Part shown: in pieces, positions 44,201-53,344 of the stretch
Layout of the letters: each line of letters starts with the position of its first letter
Numbering within the stretch: position 1 is the first letter of the stretch
Source of the DNA: Pseudomonadota bacterium
Lineage (GTDB): Bacteria > Pseudomonadota > Alphaproteobacteria > Micropepsales > Micropepsaceae
Assembly: GCA_016201105.1 (NCBI GenBank)
Contig: JACQDN010000036.1
Span: forward strand, 22,260 to 86,259
Length of the DNA stretch: 64,000 bases
Direction: 5' to 3'
Notes under the pieces: generated by a model
Told to the model about the DNA's origin: nothing
Databases searched by the model: none
Seen by the model: the letters and a program-made list of their open reading frames with translations, nothing else
Translations under genes and position numbers: made by a program

Positions 44201-45406
44201 GTGAGCAGCGATCTGGAAAGCTTCCGCGCCGAGGCCCGCAGCTGGCTGGAGGCCAACTGTCCGCCTTCGATGCGAGAGCCGGGCCCTTCGGGCACCGAAG
44301 ATACCGACAACTCGATCTGGGGCGGACGGCGCGCCGTCTGGAAGAATCCTGAAGCCAAGCTCTGGCTGGATCGCATGGCCGCCAAAGGCTGGACGGTTCC
44401 GACCTGGCCCAAGGAATATGGCGGTGGCGGCCTTTCCAGCGCCGAAGCCCGCGTGTTGCAACAGGAGATGGGGCGCATCAAGGCGCGCCCACCCATTCTC
44501 TCCTTCGGCATCTGGATGTTGGGACCCGTGCTTCTGGAATATGCGAATGATGAGCAAAAGAAGGAGCACCTGCCGAAGATCGCGCGCGGCGAAATCCGCT
44601 GGTGCCAGGGTTATTCGGAGCCGGGCGCGGGATCGGATCTCGCCGGCCTTCGCACCAAGTGCGAAGACAAGGGCGATCACTTTCTGATCAATGGTCAAAA
44701 GATCTGGACGAGCTATGCCGATCAGGCTGACTGGATTTTCTGTCTGGTGCGCACCGACACCACGAAGAAGCATGAAGGCATCTCCTTCGTGCTGTTCGAC
44801 ATGGCGACGCCAGGCGTCGAGGCGCGGCCGATCAAATTGATTTCCGGAAACTCGCCGTTCTGCGAAACCTTCTTCACCGACGTGAAGGTGCCGAAGAAGA
44901 ACATGGTGGGAAAGTTGAACGGCGGTTGGGACATCGCCAAGCGTCTTCTGCAGTACGAGCGGCAGAATATCTCCTCCGGCGGTTTCGGCGGTGGGGCAGG
45001 TGTGGAGTTAGAGGAAGTTGCGAAGACCTATATCGGCGAAGAGGATGGCGCGATCTCCGACGGCGATCTGCGTGGACGCATCGCCGCCCATCGCATGGAG
45101 GCGCGCGCTTTCGCGTTGACCGTGCGGCGCATCGAAGAAGAATCCAAAGCGATGAAAGGTCCAAGCCCGGCGGTCTCCATCATCAAATATGCGGCGGCGA
45201 AATTGAATCAGGAGCGCTGCGAATTGATGGTGGAAGCGATGGGCAATCAGGGTCTCGGCTGGGAAGGCGAAGGATTTGCGCCGCCGGAAATCGCCGCGAC
45301 GCGCGGTTGGCTGCGCTCCAAGGGCAACTCCATCGAAGGCGGTACCAGCGAGATCAATCTCAACGTCGTCGCCAAGCGCGTGTTGGGATTGAGGGATCAT
45401 CAGTAA
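44201..45406 (+). CDS. Acyl-CoA dehydrogenase
   Basis: FAD enzyme that oxidises an acyl-CoA to the enoyl-CoA; about 401 aa. Marks: WPKEYGGGGLSSAEARVLQQ, the FAD region IRWCQGYSEPGAGSDLAGLR and INGQKIWTSYADQADWIFCL, and the C-terminal SIEGGTSEINLNVVAKRVLG. GTG at 44201 has AGAGGG just upstream and matches the start of the neighbouring paralogue; an ATG at 44162 lacks such a site. It is a close paralogue of the next gene, separated by a repeat of about 170 bases. This type (FadE/ChsE4-like) often works on branched or side-chain substrates. Confidence 0.9.
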   Translation: MSSDLESFRAEARSWLEANCPPSMREPGPSGTEDTDNSIWGGRRAVWKNPEAKLWLDRMAAKGWTVPTWPKEYGGGGLSSAEARVLQQEMGRIKARPPILSFGIWMLGPVLLEYANDEQKKEHLPKIARGEIRWCQGYSEPGAGSDLAGLRTKCEDKGDHFLINGQKIWTSYADQADWIFCLVRTDTTKKHEGISFVLFDMATPGVEARPIKLISGNSPFCETFFTDVKVPKKNMVGKLNGGWDIAKRLLQYERQNISSGGFGGGAGVELEEVAKTYIGEEDGAISDGDLRGRIAAHRMEARAFALTVRRIEEESKAMKGPSPAVSIIKYAAAKLNQERCELMVEAMGNQGLGWEGEGFAPPEIAATRGWLRSKGNSIEGGTSEINLNVVAKRVLGLRDHQ

Positions 45407-45407
45407 A

Positions 45408-45560
45408 GACTCCTCCCCCGTGATTACGGGGGAGGGGCCGAGCGCAGCGAGGCGGTAGGGTAAGGTAAATGGCACCGTACGGTTTCCGCATCACCCCCTC
45501 CGTCTCATCGGCGCTGACGCACCGATGATCCACCTCCCCTGCAATGGCGGGGGAGGAAGC
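45408..45560. repeat. Palindromic repeat between two acyl-CoA dehydrogenase genes
   Basis: Begins with a perfect hairpin CTCCCCCGT/ACGGGGGAG and ends with CACCTCCCCTGCAATGGCGG, in opposed sense. The core GGGGCCGAGCGCAGCGAGGC is of a kind often seen between alphaproteobacterial genes. No gene in it. Confidence 0.75.
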
Positions 45561-45577
45561 GATAGAAGGAGACGAAC

Positions 45578-46783
45578 ATGGCTGCATTGGAAGCGCGCGA
45601 AAGCGAGCTTGAATCTTTCCGCGGCGAAGCGCGCGATTGGCTGGCGAAGAATTTTCCGCCGTCGCTGAAAGATGTCGACGTCGCGATGCAGGTGACGGGC
45701 GGCTGGAAGCCGACGGGCGATGCCAAGCTCTGGGCCGAGCGCATGGGTGCGAAAGGCTGGGGAACGCCGACCTGGCCCAAGCAATATGGCGGTGGCGGTC
45801 TCTCCAAGGAACAAGCGCGCGTTTTGCTGCAGGAAATGGGGCGCATCGGCGCACGCAGTCCCATCGGCGGTATGGGCGTAATGATGTTCGGGCCGACGCT
45901 GCTCGAATACGGCAACGAGGAACAGAAGTCGCAGCACATTCCCAAGATTGTCACCGGTGAAATCCGCTGGTGCCAAGGCTATTCCGAGCCGAACGCGGGC
46001 TCCGATCTCGCAGCCTTGCAAACCCGCGCGGAAGACAAAGGCGATCATTTTCTCGTCAATGGTCAGAAGATATGGACCAGCGGCGCGCAATATGCCGATT
46101 GGTGCTTCTGCCTCGTGCGCACCGACAAGACGCGCAAGCACGAAGGTATCTCGTTCGTCTTGATCGACATGCGCACGCCGGGCATCGAAGTGCGTCTGAT
46201 CAAGCTGATTTCCGGCAATTCACCGTTCTGCGAGACCTTCTTCACCGACGTGAAGGTGCCGAAGGAAAATCTCGTCGGTCCGCTCAACGGCGGCTGGACG
46301 ATCGGCAAGCGGCTGCTGCAGTTCGAGCGCGCAGGACTGGGCGGCGGTGGCGGTTCGCAGGGTCGTATGGAGGGGCGCAGCCTCGAGCAGATGGCGAAAG
46401 ACTATGTCGGGACCGACGAGCGCGGCCGTCTAGCCGATACAGATCTTCGCGGCCGCGTCACGCAGCATTTGATGGAGGCGCGCGCCTTCACGCTGACACT
46501 GCAACGTGCCCAAGCCGAATCGAAATCCAATCAAGGGCCGAGCGCGGCAACATCGATCATGAAAAATGCCGGTGCCAAGGTGGCGCAAGATCGCGCCGAA
46601 CTGACGCTCGAAATCATGGGCCATCAAGGCATGGGCTGGGAAGGCGATGCGTTCACGCCGGAGGAGATCGTCGCGGCGCGGACATGGCTCGGCGGCAAGG
46701 CGGTCACGATCTATGGCGGCTCCTCCGAAATCCAGAACAATATCATCGCCAAGCGCATCCTTGGTCTTCTCGATCATCAATAA
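45578..46783 (+). CDS. Acyl-CoA dehydrogenase
   Basis: 401-aa paralogue of the preceding gene with the same order of motifs: WPKQYGGGGLSKEQARVLLQ, IRWCQGYSEPNAGSDLAALQ, VNGQKIWTSGAQYADWCFCL, and VTIYGGSSEIQNNIIAKRIL with the flavin-contacting G-G-S-S-E-I. AGAAGGAGAC lies before the ATG. The gene is followed 24 bases later by a third dehydrogenase with a different C-terminus; together they could form an alpha/beta heteromer. Confidence 0.92.
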   Translation: MAALEARESELESFRGEARDWLAKNFPPSLKDVDVAMQVTGGWKPTGDAKLWAERMGAKGWGTPTWPKQYGGGGLSKEQARVLLQEMGRIGARSPIGGMGVMMFGPTLLEYGNEEQKSQHIPKIVTGEIRWCQGYSEPNAGSDLAALQTRAEDKGDHFLVNGQKIWTSGAQYADWCFCLVRTDKTRKHEGISFVLIDMRTPGIEVRLIKLISGNSPFCETFFTDVKVPKENLVGPLNGGWTIGKRLLQFERAGLGGGGGSQGRMEGRSLEQMAKDYVGTDERGRLADTDLRGRVTQHLMEARAFTLTLQRAQAESKSNQGPSAATSIMKNAGAKVAQDRAELTLEIMGHQGMGWEGDAFTPEEIVAARTWLGGKAVTIYGGSSEIQNNIIAKRILGLLDHQ

Positions 46784-46807
46784 CGATTTTCATCAGGTGG
46801 AATGACA

Positions 46808-47941
46808 ATGGCTGTCTTGACTGAAGAACAAACGATGTTGCGCGACGCGGCGAAAAGCTGGGTCGCAGAGAAATCGCCCGTCACCGCATTGCGCAAAGTG
46901 CGCGACAGCGGGGCGGATCACGCGTTCGATCCCGCCGCGTGGCGTGAAATAGCGGAGATGGGCTGGGCGGGCATTCTGATTCCGGAAAACTATGGTGGAT
47001 CGGGCCTGGGTTATCTGACGCTCGGTCTGGTGCTGGAAGAAACCGGCCGCACGCTGACCGCATCGCCTTTGCTGTCGACCGCGGTAGCGACGAGCGCATT
47101 GCTGCTGGCCGGCAACGACACCCAGAAAGAGACTTGGCTTCCGAAATTTGCCGAAGGCAAGGCGATCGGCACAATCGCAGTGGACGAAGGCGCCCATCAC
47201 GCGCCGGAAAAAATTTCGCTCAAGGCGACGAAAGACGGCAGCGGCTACAAACTTTCCGGCAAGAAGAGCTTTGTCGCCGACGGCAGCGCTGCCGACCTTA
47301 TCGTCGTAGCCGCACGCACCGGCGGCAAGCCAGGCGACGCCAATGGCGTCACGCTGTTCCTTGTGCCTGGCAACGCGGCAGGATTGACCCGCGAGAAACT
47401 GAAGACGGTCGACAGCCGCGGCCACGCCAATCTCGCCTTCAAGGATGTCTCCGTCGGTGCCGATGCCGTGTTGGGCAGCGTCGATCAAGGCGGCGCCGTG
47501 CTCGAATCCATTCTGGATCGCGCGCGCGCTGCGATAGCGGCGGAGATGTTGGGCGCAGCCGCGCAGAGTTTCGATGTGACGCTGGACTATCTGAAGACGC
47601 GTGTGCAGTTCGGCCAGGTGATCGGCACCTTCCAGGCGCTGCAGCATCGCGCCGCCAAGATGTTCACCGATCTCGAGCTCACCCGCTCCTGTGTCGAGGC
47701 CGCGCTGAACGCCATCGACAAGAATGCGAACGATGTGGCGGCGCTTTGCTCGCTCGCCAAAGCCCACGCCAGCGACACCTGGCATCTGGTCTCCAACGAA
47801 ATGGTGCAGATGCACGGCGGCATCGGCATGACCGATGCGCACGACGCGGGCCTGTACCTCAAGCGCGCGCGCGTGGCGGAAGCTGCCTTCGGCGGCGCCT
47901 CTTACCACCGCGACCGCTACGCGCGATTGATGGGCTATTAG
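46808..47941 (+). CDS. Acyl-CoA dehydrogenase, partner-subunit type
   Basis: 377-aa acyl-CoA dehydrogenase fold protein. The N-terminal half is normal (WREIAEMGWAGILIPENYGG), but the middle lacks the usual T-E-P-x-A-G-S-D flavin loop, reading IAVDEGAHHAPEKISLKATK instead, and the C-terminus ends HGGIGMTDAHDAGLYLKRAR and FGGASYHRDRYARLMGY without a G-(T/S)-S-E-I motif. These features match the second, structurally supportive subunit of heteromeric FadE pairs (ChsE-type). AGGTGGA precedes the ATG at 46808 at good distance. Operon partner of the 45578 gene. Confidence 0.88.
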   Translation: MAVLTEEQTMLRDAAKSWVAEKSPVTALRKVRDSGADHAFDPAAWREIAEMGWAGILIPENYGGSGLGYLTLGLVLEETGRTLTASPLLSTAVATSALLLAGNDTQKETWLPKFAEGKAIGTIAVDEGAHHAPEKISLKATKDGSGYKLSGKKSFVADGSAADLIVVAARTGGKPGDANGVTLFLVPGNAAGLTREKLKTVDSRGHANLAFKDVSVGADAVLGSVDQGGAVLESILDRARAAIAAEMLGAAAQSFDVTLDYLKTRVQFGQVIGTFQALQHRAAKMFTDLELTRSCVEAALNAIDKNANDVAALCSLAKAHASDTWHLVSNEMVQMHGGIGMTDAHDAGLYLKRARVAEAAFGGASYHRDRYARLMGY

Positions 47942-48004
47942 AACGCAATCGGGTGAAGTGTGAAGCGGTTCACCCGCCAAATTGCGCGACAATCGAAGAA
48001 TCTA

Positions 48005-48040
48005 GAGCATGATCCGATTCAAAGTCATCAGATCATGCTC
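48005..48040. repeat. Palindromic repeat GAGCATGATC/GATCATGCTC
   Basis: Perfect 10-bp arms with a 16-base loop, in the 155-base gap between two convergent genes. Elements starting AGAGCATGATCCG are frequent in Rhizobiales intergenic regions, as I recall. Confidence 0.75.
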
Positions 48041-48096
48041 CAGTCCTTCAAAAACCGGCGGGAATAGCTCCTAAGGGCCTGTTCTCGCTGGCTATT

Positions 48097-48516
48097 TCAA
48101 GGCCGAGGTACGGTATTCGATTTGACGCCCGGCGGCACTTCGTCGATCACCAGCAGCTTTACCGGCGCGGCCGTCTTGTTGATGCCGTAGTGCCAGGTGT
48201 TCATCATTTCGGCGAGCGCATCGCCTTGCTTCAGCGTGAAGGTCTTGCCAGTCTCGGTGTTCACTACTGTCAGCGTGCCTTCCAGCACATAGACATAATG
48301 CGGATAAGGATGCTTGTGCTCGGGCAGCCGCGCGCCGGGCGGAAACTCGGCGAGGACGACGAGTGCGTGCGCATCCTTGGGAAGCACGACGGGCTGGCCC
48401 GTCACCGTTTTATCGAGCGTCGCGAGCGGAGTGACTTTCACTTTTGGCGCATCGGCGGCTTTCGCCGATGAGAGCATTGCCAACGCAACGGCAAAGAAAA
48501 TCACGAATTTTCTCAT
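48097..48516 (-). CDS. Secreted cupin-domain protein
   Basis: 139 aa with signal peptide (ending SSAKA) and one cupin barrel: PPGARLPEHKHPYPHYVYVL supplies the metal-binding His-x-His and motif 1, GDALAEMMNTWHYGINKTA motif 2 with the last His. Periplasmic, metal-binding likely; ligand or reaction unknown. Its start overlaps the stop of the preceding SDR gene by one base, so the two share a transcript. Confidence 0.88.
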   Translation of the reverse strand: MRKFVIFFAVALAMLSSAKAADAPKVKVTPLATLDKTVTGQPVVLPKDAHALVVLAEFPPGARLPEHKHPYPHYVYVLEGTLTVVNTETGKTFTLKQGDALAEMMNTWHYGINKTAAPVKLLVIDEVPPGVKSNTVPRP

Positions 48517-49301
48517 CAGCTCCTCCCGGTTACCGGCAACGAACTCGACAAGCCGCCGTCCACCGGGATGGCGTGGCCGTTGACGTAGGAGCTGTCGTCG
48601 CTGGCGAGAAACAGCGCCGCACCGGCGATTTCTTCAGGATGGCCGTAACGGCGCAGCGGATTGAGCTGGCCGATCTTGCCGTCGGTGCCGCGCTCGCGGG
48701 CGCGATCGAAGATCGGCTTGGTCATGCCGGTTTCGATGATGCCGGGGCAGATCGCGTTCACGCGAACGCCCGTGCCGTAAAGAAAGTTCGCCGCGGTCGA
48801 AACCAGATTGATGACGCCGGCCTTGCTGGCGCTGTACGGCCCCGGCCCCGCGCCGGAGCGAATGCCCGCGACCGAAGCGGTGCAGATGATCGAGCCTTTC
48901 TTCGCCGGCACCATCACGCGGCTGGCGTGTTTGATCGCGAGATAGACGCCGATCAGGTTCACGCTGAGGATCTTCATCCAGTGTTCGGCCGTGAGATCGA
49001 AGAAGCCGGGATCGGCGCCCCCGCTGATGCCGGCATTGGCATAGATGGCGTCAAGCCGGCCGAATTCCTTCACCGCGGTATCGACGGCCTTGCTCACATC
49101 GGCCTCGGACGACGCATCCGCCTGCATCGCGATGGCCTTGCCGCCGGCGGATTTGATGGCCGCGACGGTCTCCTGCACGCCATCGGTTTTATCGAAACAG
49201 AGCACCGAGGCGCCTTCGCTCGCAAAGAGTTTCGAGGTCGCGCGCCCGATCCCGCTTCCCGCCCCTGTAATGATCGTGCCGCGCCCTTCTAGACGTTTCA
49301 T
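48516..49301 (-). CDS. Short-chain dehydrogenase/reductase (FabG-like)
   Basis: 261-aa classical SDR: cofactor site IITGAGSGIGRATSKLFASE, YANAGISGG, catalytic Ser in ICTASVAGIRS, Tyr-x-x-x-Lys in GPYSASKAGVINLVS, and the ending YVNGHAIPVDGGLSSSLP, which is typical of sugar or alcohol dehydrogenases of the FabG group. It is followed by the overlapping cupin gene and preceded by the transketolase-like gene about 80 bases upstream, so a three-gene operon is possible. Confidence 0.93.
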   Translation of the reverse strand: MKRLEGRGTIITGAGSGIGRATSKLFASEGASVLCFDKTDGVQETVAAIKSAGGKAIAMQADASSEADVSKAVDTAVKEFGRLDAIYANAGISGGADPGFFDLTAEHWMKILSVNLIGVYLAIKHASRVMVPAKKGSIICTASVAGIRSGAGPGPYSASKAGVINLVSTAANFLYGTGVRVNAICPGIIETGMTKPIFDRARERGTDGKIGQLNPLRRYGHPEEIAGAALFLASDDSSYVNGHAIPVDGGLSSSLPVTGRS

Positions 49302-49378
49302 GCTGTTCTCCCAATTTTGCCGACCTCACTCTGTCACGGCTTGCGCGCGCAGTTCCACCCTCCCGAGGGGGGTGAGAC

Positions 49379-51757
49379 TTACGAAATCGCGCGCAGGTAA
49401 CGCACCGGCCGTCCGCTCACCAGCGACTGGGCCGCATGCAGGATGCCGGAGACGTCGATGCCATGGTGGGCATAGAGATCGGCGATGCGGCCCGATTGTC
49501 CGAAATGCTCCACGCCGAGCGACGCCACGCGATGGCCGCGCACACCGCCCAGCCAGGAGAGCGTCGCCGGATGGCCGTCGAGAACGGTCACAATGCCGGT
49601 GAAGCTGGGAAGGGCCGAGAGCAAGTCTTCGATATGAGACGAGGCTCCGCGCTCGCCCCTCATGCGGGCGCGAGAAGCGGCCTGCCATCCCGCGTTCAGG
49701 CGGTCCGAAGAAGTGACCGCGAGAACGGCGACGTCTCTGCGATCTTCTGCGAGAAATCCGGCGGCCGCGATCGCTTCCGACGCCACCACGCCCTGATAGG
49801 CGATGCAGATTTCGCAATTGGGCCCGGGCGGCCTGAGCCAATAGGCGCCGTCGATGATCGCTTTGCGTAGGTTCTCGTTGAGCGCGCGTTTTGGCTGTTC
49901 GAGCGGCCGTGTGGAAAGGCGCAGATAAACCGAGCCGCCGGTTTCTTCCCGTAGCCAGCTCTCTTCGGACTCCTTCTTGCCGTCGCGCTGCACATAATCG
50001 AACGACCAGCGCAGGATCTCGGCAAGTTCGTCCACAAAAGCCGGCTCGAAGGAGGCAAGTCCATCCTGCGCCATGCCGATCAGCGGCGTGCCGATCGACT
50101 GATGGGCGCCGCCCTCCGGCGCCAGCGTCACGCCGGACGGCGTTGCCACAAGGATGAACCGCGCGTCCTGATAGCAGGCATAGTTCAGCGCATCGAGGCC
50201 ACGCGCAATGAAGGGATCGTAGAGTGTGCCGATGGGAATAAGCCGCTCGCCGAACAGCGAGTGCGAAAGGCCAAGTGCGGCGAGCAGGATGAAGAGATTG
50301 TTTTCCGCGATGCCAAGTTCGATGTGCTGACCTTGCGGCGACAGCGTCCAGCGATAGGTGGAGGCGATTTTCTCTTCCTTGAATTTGTCTTCCGAGGTTT
50401 CGCGGTCGAACACGCCGCGCCGGTTCACCCAACCGCCCAGATTGGTGGAAACCGTCACATCGGGAGACGTCGTGACGATGCGTTTGGCAAGCTCCGTATT
50501 TTCGCGCGCCAGATCGAACAGGATGCGCCCGAATCCTTCTTGCGTCGAAATCTCCGCGGCGCTGGGAAGCGGCAAGTTTTCCGGCGTTTCCAGCCGGGGC
50601 GCTTCGAATCGTCTGCGCCCTTTGGCGTTGAACGGCACGGCGGCAAGGAACTGCTTCAGCTCCGCTTCATTGCGTGCCACGCCTTCGAAATGATCCCATT
50701 CGTTGCCTACGCGCACATTCATGCGGGCACGGAATTCTTCCATTTGCCTGGGCGTCATCAGACCGGAGTGATTGTCCTTGTGGCCCGCGAGCGGCAAGCC
50801 CATGCCCTTGATGGTGTAAGCGATGAAGCAGGTGGGCCGGTCGTGATCGATGGCGTTGAAAGTGTCGATCAAGAGATCGATGTCGTGGCCGCCCAAATTG
50901 CACATCAGTGCGGAAAGCTGCTCGTCGTCGAGATCGTCGATCAGCCGGCCTGCAGGCGAATTGCGCCCGAGATCGGCGTGCAGATGCGAGCGCCAGGCGG
51001 CCCCGCCCTGGAAGGTGAGCGCGGAGTAGAGATCGTTGCGCGCGTTGTCGATCCAATCCTTGAGGGCATCGCCGCCCGGTTTCTGAAAAGCCGCTTCCAT
51101 CTTGCGGCCGTATTTGAGCGTGACGACGTCCCAGCCGACCGCACGGAACACGTTTTCGAACTTGACCTCCAGGCCTTCACGGATCACGCCGTCTAGGCTC
51201 TGGCGGTTGTAATCGATGATCCACCAGGTGTTGCGCAGCCCGTGTTTGTAGCCCTCGAGCAGGCACTCGAAGATATTGCCTTCGTCGAGCTCCGCATCGC
51301 CGACGAGCGCAATCATGCGCCCGATCTGCTCGGGAGCGCGCCAGCCTTTCGCGAGCAGATAGTCCTGCACCAGGCTCGAGAATGCCGTCATCGCCACGCC
51401 GAGCCCGACCGAGCCGGTCGAGATGTCGACATCGTCCTTGTCCTTGGTGCGCGACGGATAAGACTGCGCGCCGCCGAAGGCGCGGAAGGCTTCGAGTTTC
51501 TCGCGCGTCTGATTGCCGAGCAGATATTGGATGGCATGGAAGACGGGCGACGCATGCGGCTTTACCGCCACGCGGTCTTCGGGCTTCAGCACGCCGAAAT
51601 AGAGCGCGGTCATGATCGCGGCCATGGAGGCGGACGAGGCCTGGTGGCCACCCACCTTGATGGCATCCTCCTCGGTGCGCAGATGATTGGCGTTGTGGAT
51701 CGTCCATGTAGAGAGCCACAAAACCTTCTTTTCCAGGTCTTTCAGAATATCGTTCAA
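49379..51757 (-). CDS. Transketolase-like / homodimeric pyruvate dehydrogenase E1-like enzyme
   Basis: Thiamine-diphosphate enzyme of about 792 aa. TPP-binding motif: ALVGDAELDEGNIFECLLEG followed by WWIIDYNRQSLDG (G-D-x...N-N-type). The N-terminal VLWLSTWTIHNANHLRTEED and GGHQASSASMAAIMTALYFG identify a transketolase-like family distinct from true TktA and from AceE. It has the three-domain order pyrophosphate, pyrimidine, C-terminal. No E2 or E3 genes adjoin it. I place the start at a TTG (51757) where the similarity begins; the frame is open to 51832. Substrate unknown. Confidence 0.82.
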   Translation of the reverse strand: MNDILKDLEKKVLWLSTWTIHNANHLRTEEDAIKVGGHQASSASMAAIMTALYFGVLKPEDRVAVKPHASPVFHAIQYLLGNQTREKLEAFRAFGGAQSYPSRTKDKDDVDISTGSVGLGVAMTAFSSLVQDYLLAKGWRAPEQIGRMIALVGDAELDEGNIFECLLEGYKHGLRNTWWIIDYNRQSLDGVIREGLEVKFENVFRAVGWDVVTLKYGRKMEAAFQKPGGDALKDWIDNARNDLYSALTFQGGAAWRSHLHADLGRNSPAGRLIDDLDDEQLSALMCNLGGHDIDLLIDTFNAIDHDRPTCFIAYTIKGMGLPLAGHKDNHSGLMTPRQMEEFRARMNVRVGNEWDHFEGVARNEAELKQFLAAVPFNAKGRRRFEAPRLETPENLPLPSAAEISTQEGFGRILFDLARENTELAKRIVTTSPDVTVSTNLGGWVNRRGVFDRETSEDKFKEEKIASTYRWTLSPQGQHIELGIAENNLFILLAALGLSHSLFGERLIPIGTLYDPFIARGLDALNYACYQDARFILVATPSGVTLAPEGGAHQSIGTPLIGMAQDGLASFEPAFVDELAEILRWSFDYVQRDGKKESEESWLREETGGSVYLRLSTRPLEQPKRALNENLRKAIIDGAYWLRPPGPNCEICIAYQGVVASEAIAAAGFLAEDRRDVAVLAVTSSDRLNAGWQAASRARMRGERGASSHIEDLLSALPSFTGIVTVLDGHPATLSWLGGVRGHRVASLGVEHFGQSGRIADLYAHHGIDVSGILHAAQSLVSGRPVRYLRAIS

Positions 51758-51928
51758 AGAGGAAGTCCCGGCCGCCGGCGGGTGGAGTGAAGAAGTTCGC
51801 CCCGCGAAATTCAAGAACAAAAGCACACACAATCCAGCATTCTAAATGCGCCAAAATCGTGTTGGACGACCCTCCTTTTGATGGGGGTTCCGGCTATTCT
51901 CCGCTCGCAAATCGACAAGAGGCATCCA

Positions 51929-53335
51929 ATGCCCGAGACGACTTTACACGCCCGTACCGTTTCCTCCGCGCTCGAACTCATCGGCAATACGCCGATGGTC
52001 GAATTGAAGCATTTCGACACCAAGAACTGTCGTCTTTTCGTCAAGCTGGAAAACCAGAATCCCGGTGGCTCGATCAAAGATCGCATCGGCAAATCCATGA
52101 TCGAAGCGGCCGAGCATGACGGAACACTCAAGCCTGGCGGCACCATCATCGAAGCGACCGCCGGCAATACCGGGTTGGGCCTGGCCCAGGTCGGCATCCT
52201 GAAGGGCTATAAGATTCTACTCGTGGTGCCTGACAAGATGGCGCGGGAGAAAATCCAGCATCTGCGCGCCATGGGCGTGGATGTGCGCATGACGCGTTCC
52301 GATGTCGGCAAGGGCCATCCTGAATATTACCAGGACATGGCGCAGCGCCTCGCCGCCGAGACAGGTGGTTTTTTCGTCAATCAGTTCGCCAATCCCGCCA
52401 ATCCGCTGGCACATGAGCGTACGACCGGGCCCGAGATTTACGAGCAGATGGACCGCGAGGTGGACGCCATCGTCGTCGGTGTCGGTTCCGGTGGCACGCT
52501 CACCGGCATCGGCCATTATTTCCGCCACGTCTCGCCCAAGACCGAAATGGTGCTGGCCGATCCGGTGGGCTCGATCCTCGCGCCGCTCATCAAGACGGGA
52601 AAAACCGTGCAAGCGGGATCATGGACGATCGAAGGCATCGGTGAAGATTTTGTGCCGCCCAATTGCGACCTTTCGCTGGTCAAGCACGCTTATTCCATCA
52701 GCGACAAGGAAAGCGTGGAGACCGCCCGAGCGCTGCTCGCGAAGGAAGGAATTCTGGGTGGCTCGTCGACCGGGACGCTGCTGGCCGCCGCGTTGCGCTA
52801 CTGCCGCGATCAGACGAGCGCCAAGCGTGTGGTCACGCTGGTGCCCGACAGCGGCAACAAATATCTCTCCAAGGTGTTCAACGACTATTGGGTGATCGAG
52901 CAGGGCCTTGCCGATCGCAAACTGCACGGCGATCTATCCGATCTCATCGCCCGGCGGTTCGATGCCGGCGGTACGGTGACGGTGGCTCCCGACGATACGT
53001 TGATGATTGCCTACAACCGCATGCGCGGCGCCGACGTTTCGCAGCTGCCGGTCGTGAAAGACGGGCGCATTGTCGGCATTCTCGACGAAAGCGATATTCT
53101 GGCGCTGGTGGAAGGAAGCGATGCTGGCCGTGCCGAACGCTTTGCCAAGCCGGTCAAATCCGCTATGGCCACCAAACTCAATACTGTGCAGGTGCGCGAC
53201 AAGATGCACGTGCTGGCGCCCATCTTCTCCCGCAACGAAGTCGCCATAGTGCTGGACGGTGAGAAATTCGTGGGTCTCATTACCCGCATCGATCTCATCA
53301 ATCACTTGCGTCTCAATCCTCAGGGCAATCCATAG
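51929..53335 (+). CDS. Cystathionine beta-synthase with C-terminal CBS domains
   Basis: Condenses serine and homocysteine to cystathionine; 468 aa. PLP lysine in [40 protein letters not shown], phosphate loop [12 protein letters not shown], and two CBS domains from about residue 340 ([20 protein letters not shown]). AAGAGG precedes the ATG at 51929; the upstream part of the frame is not coding. Directly followed by a gamma-synthase/lyase gene after nine bases, giving a reverse transsulfuration pair (homocysteine to cysteine). The plain cysteine synthase alternative is less likely given the CBS domains and neighbour. Confidence 0.9.
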   Translation: MPETTLHARTVSSALELIGNTPMVELKHFDTKNCRLFVKLENQNPGGSIKDRIGKSMIEAAEHDGTLKPGGTIIEATAGNTGLGLAQVGILKGYKILLVVPDKMAREKIQHLRAMGVDVRMTRSDVGKGHPEYYQDMAQRLAAETGGFFVNQFANPANPLAHERTTGPEIYEQMDREVDAIVVGVGSGGTLTGIGHYFRHVSPKTEMVLADPVGSILAPLIKTGKTVQAGSWTIEGIGEDFVPPNCDLSLVKHAYSISDKESVETARALLAKEGILGGSSTGTLLAAALRYCRDQTSAKRVVTLVPDSGNKYLSKVFNDYWVIEQGLADRKLHGDLSDLIARRFDAGGTVTVAPDDTLMIAYNRMRGADVSQLPVVKDGRIVGILDESDILALVEGSDAGRAERFAKPVKSAMATKLNTVQVRDKMHVLAPIFSRNEVAIVLDGEKFVGLITRIDLINHLRLNPQGNP

Positions 53336-53344
53336 GTTTCGATC

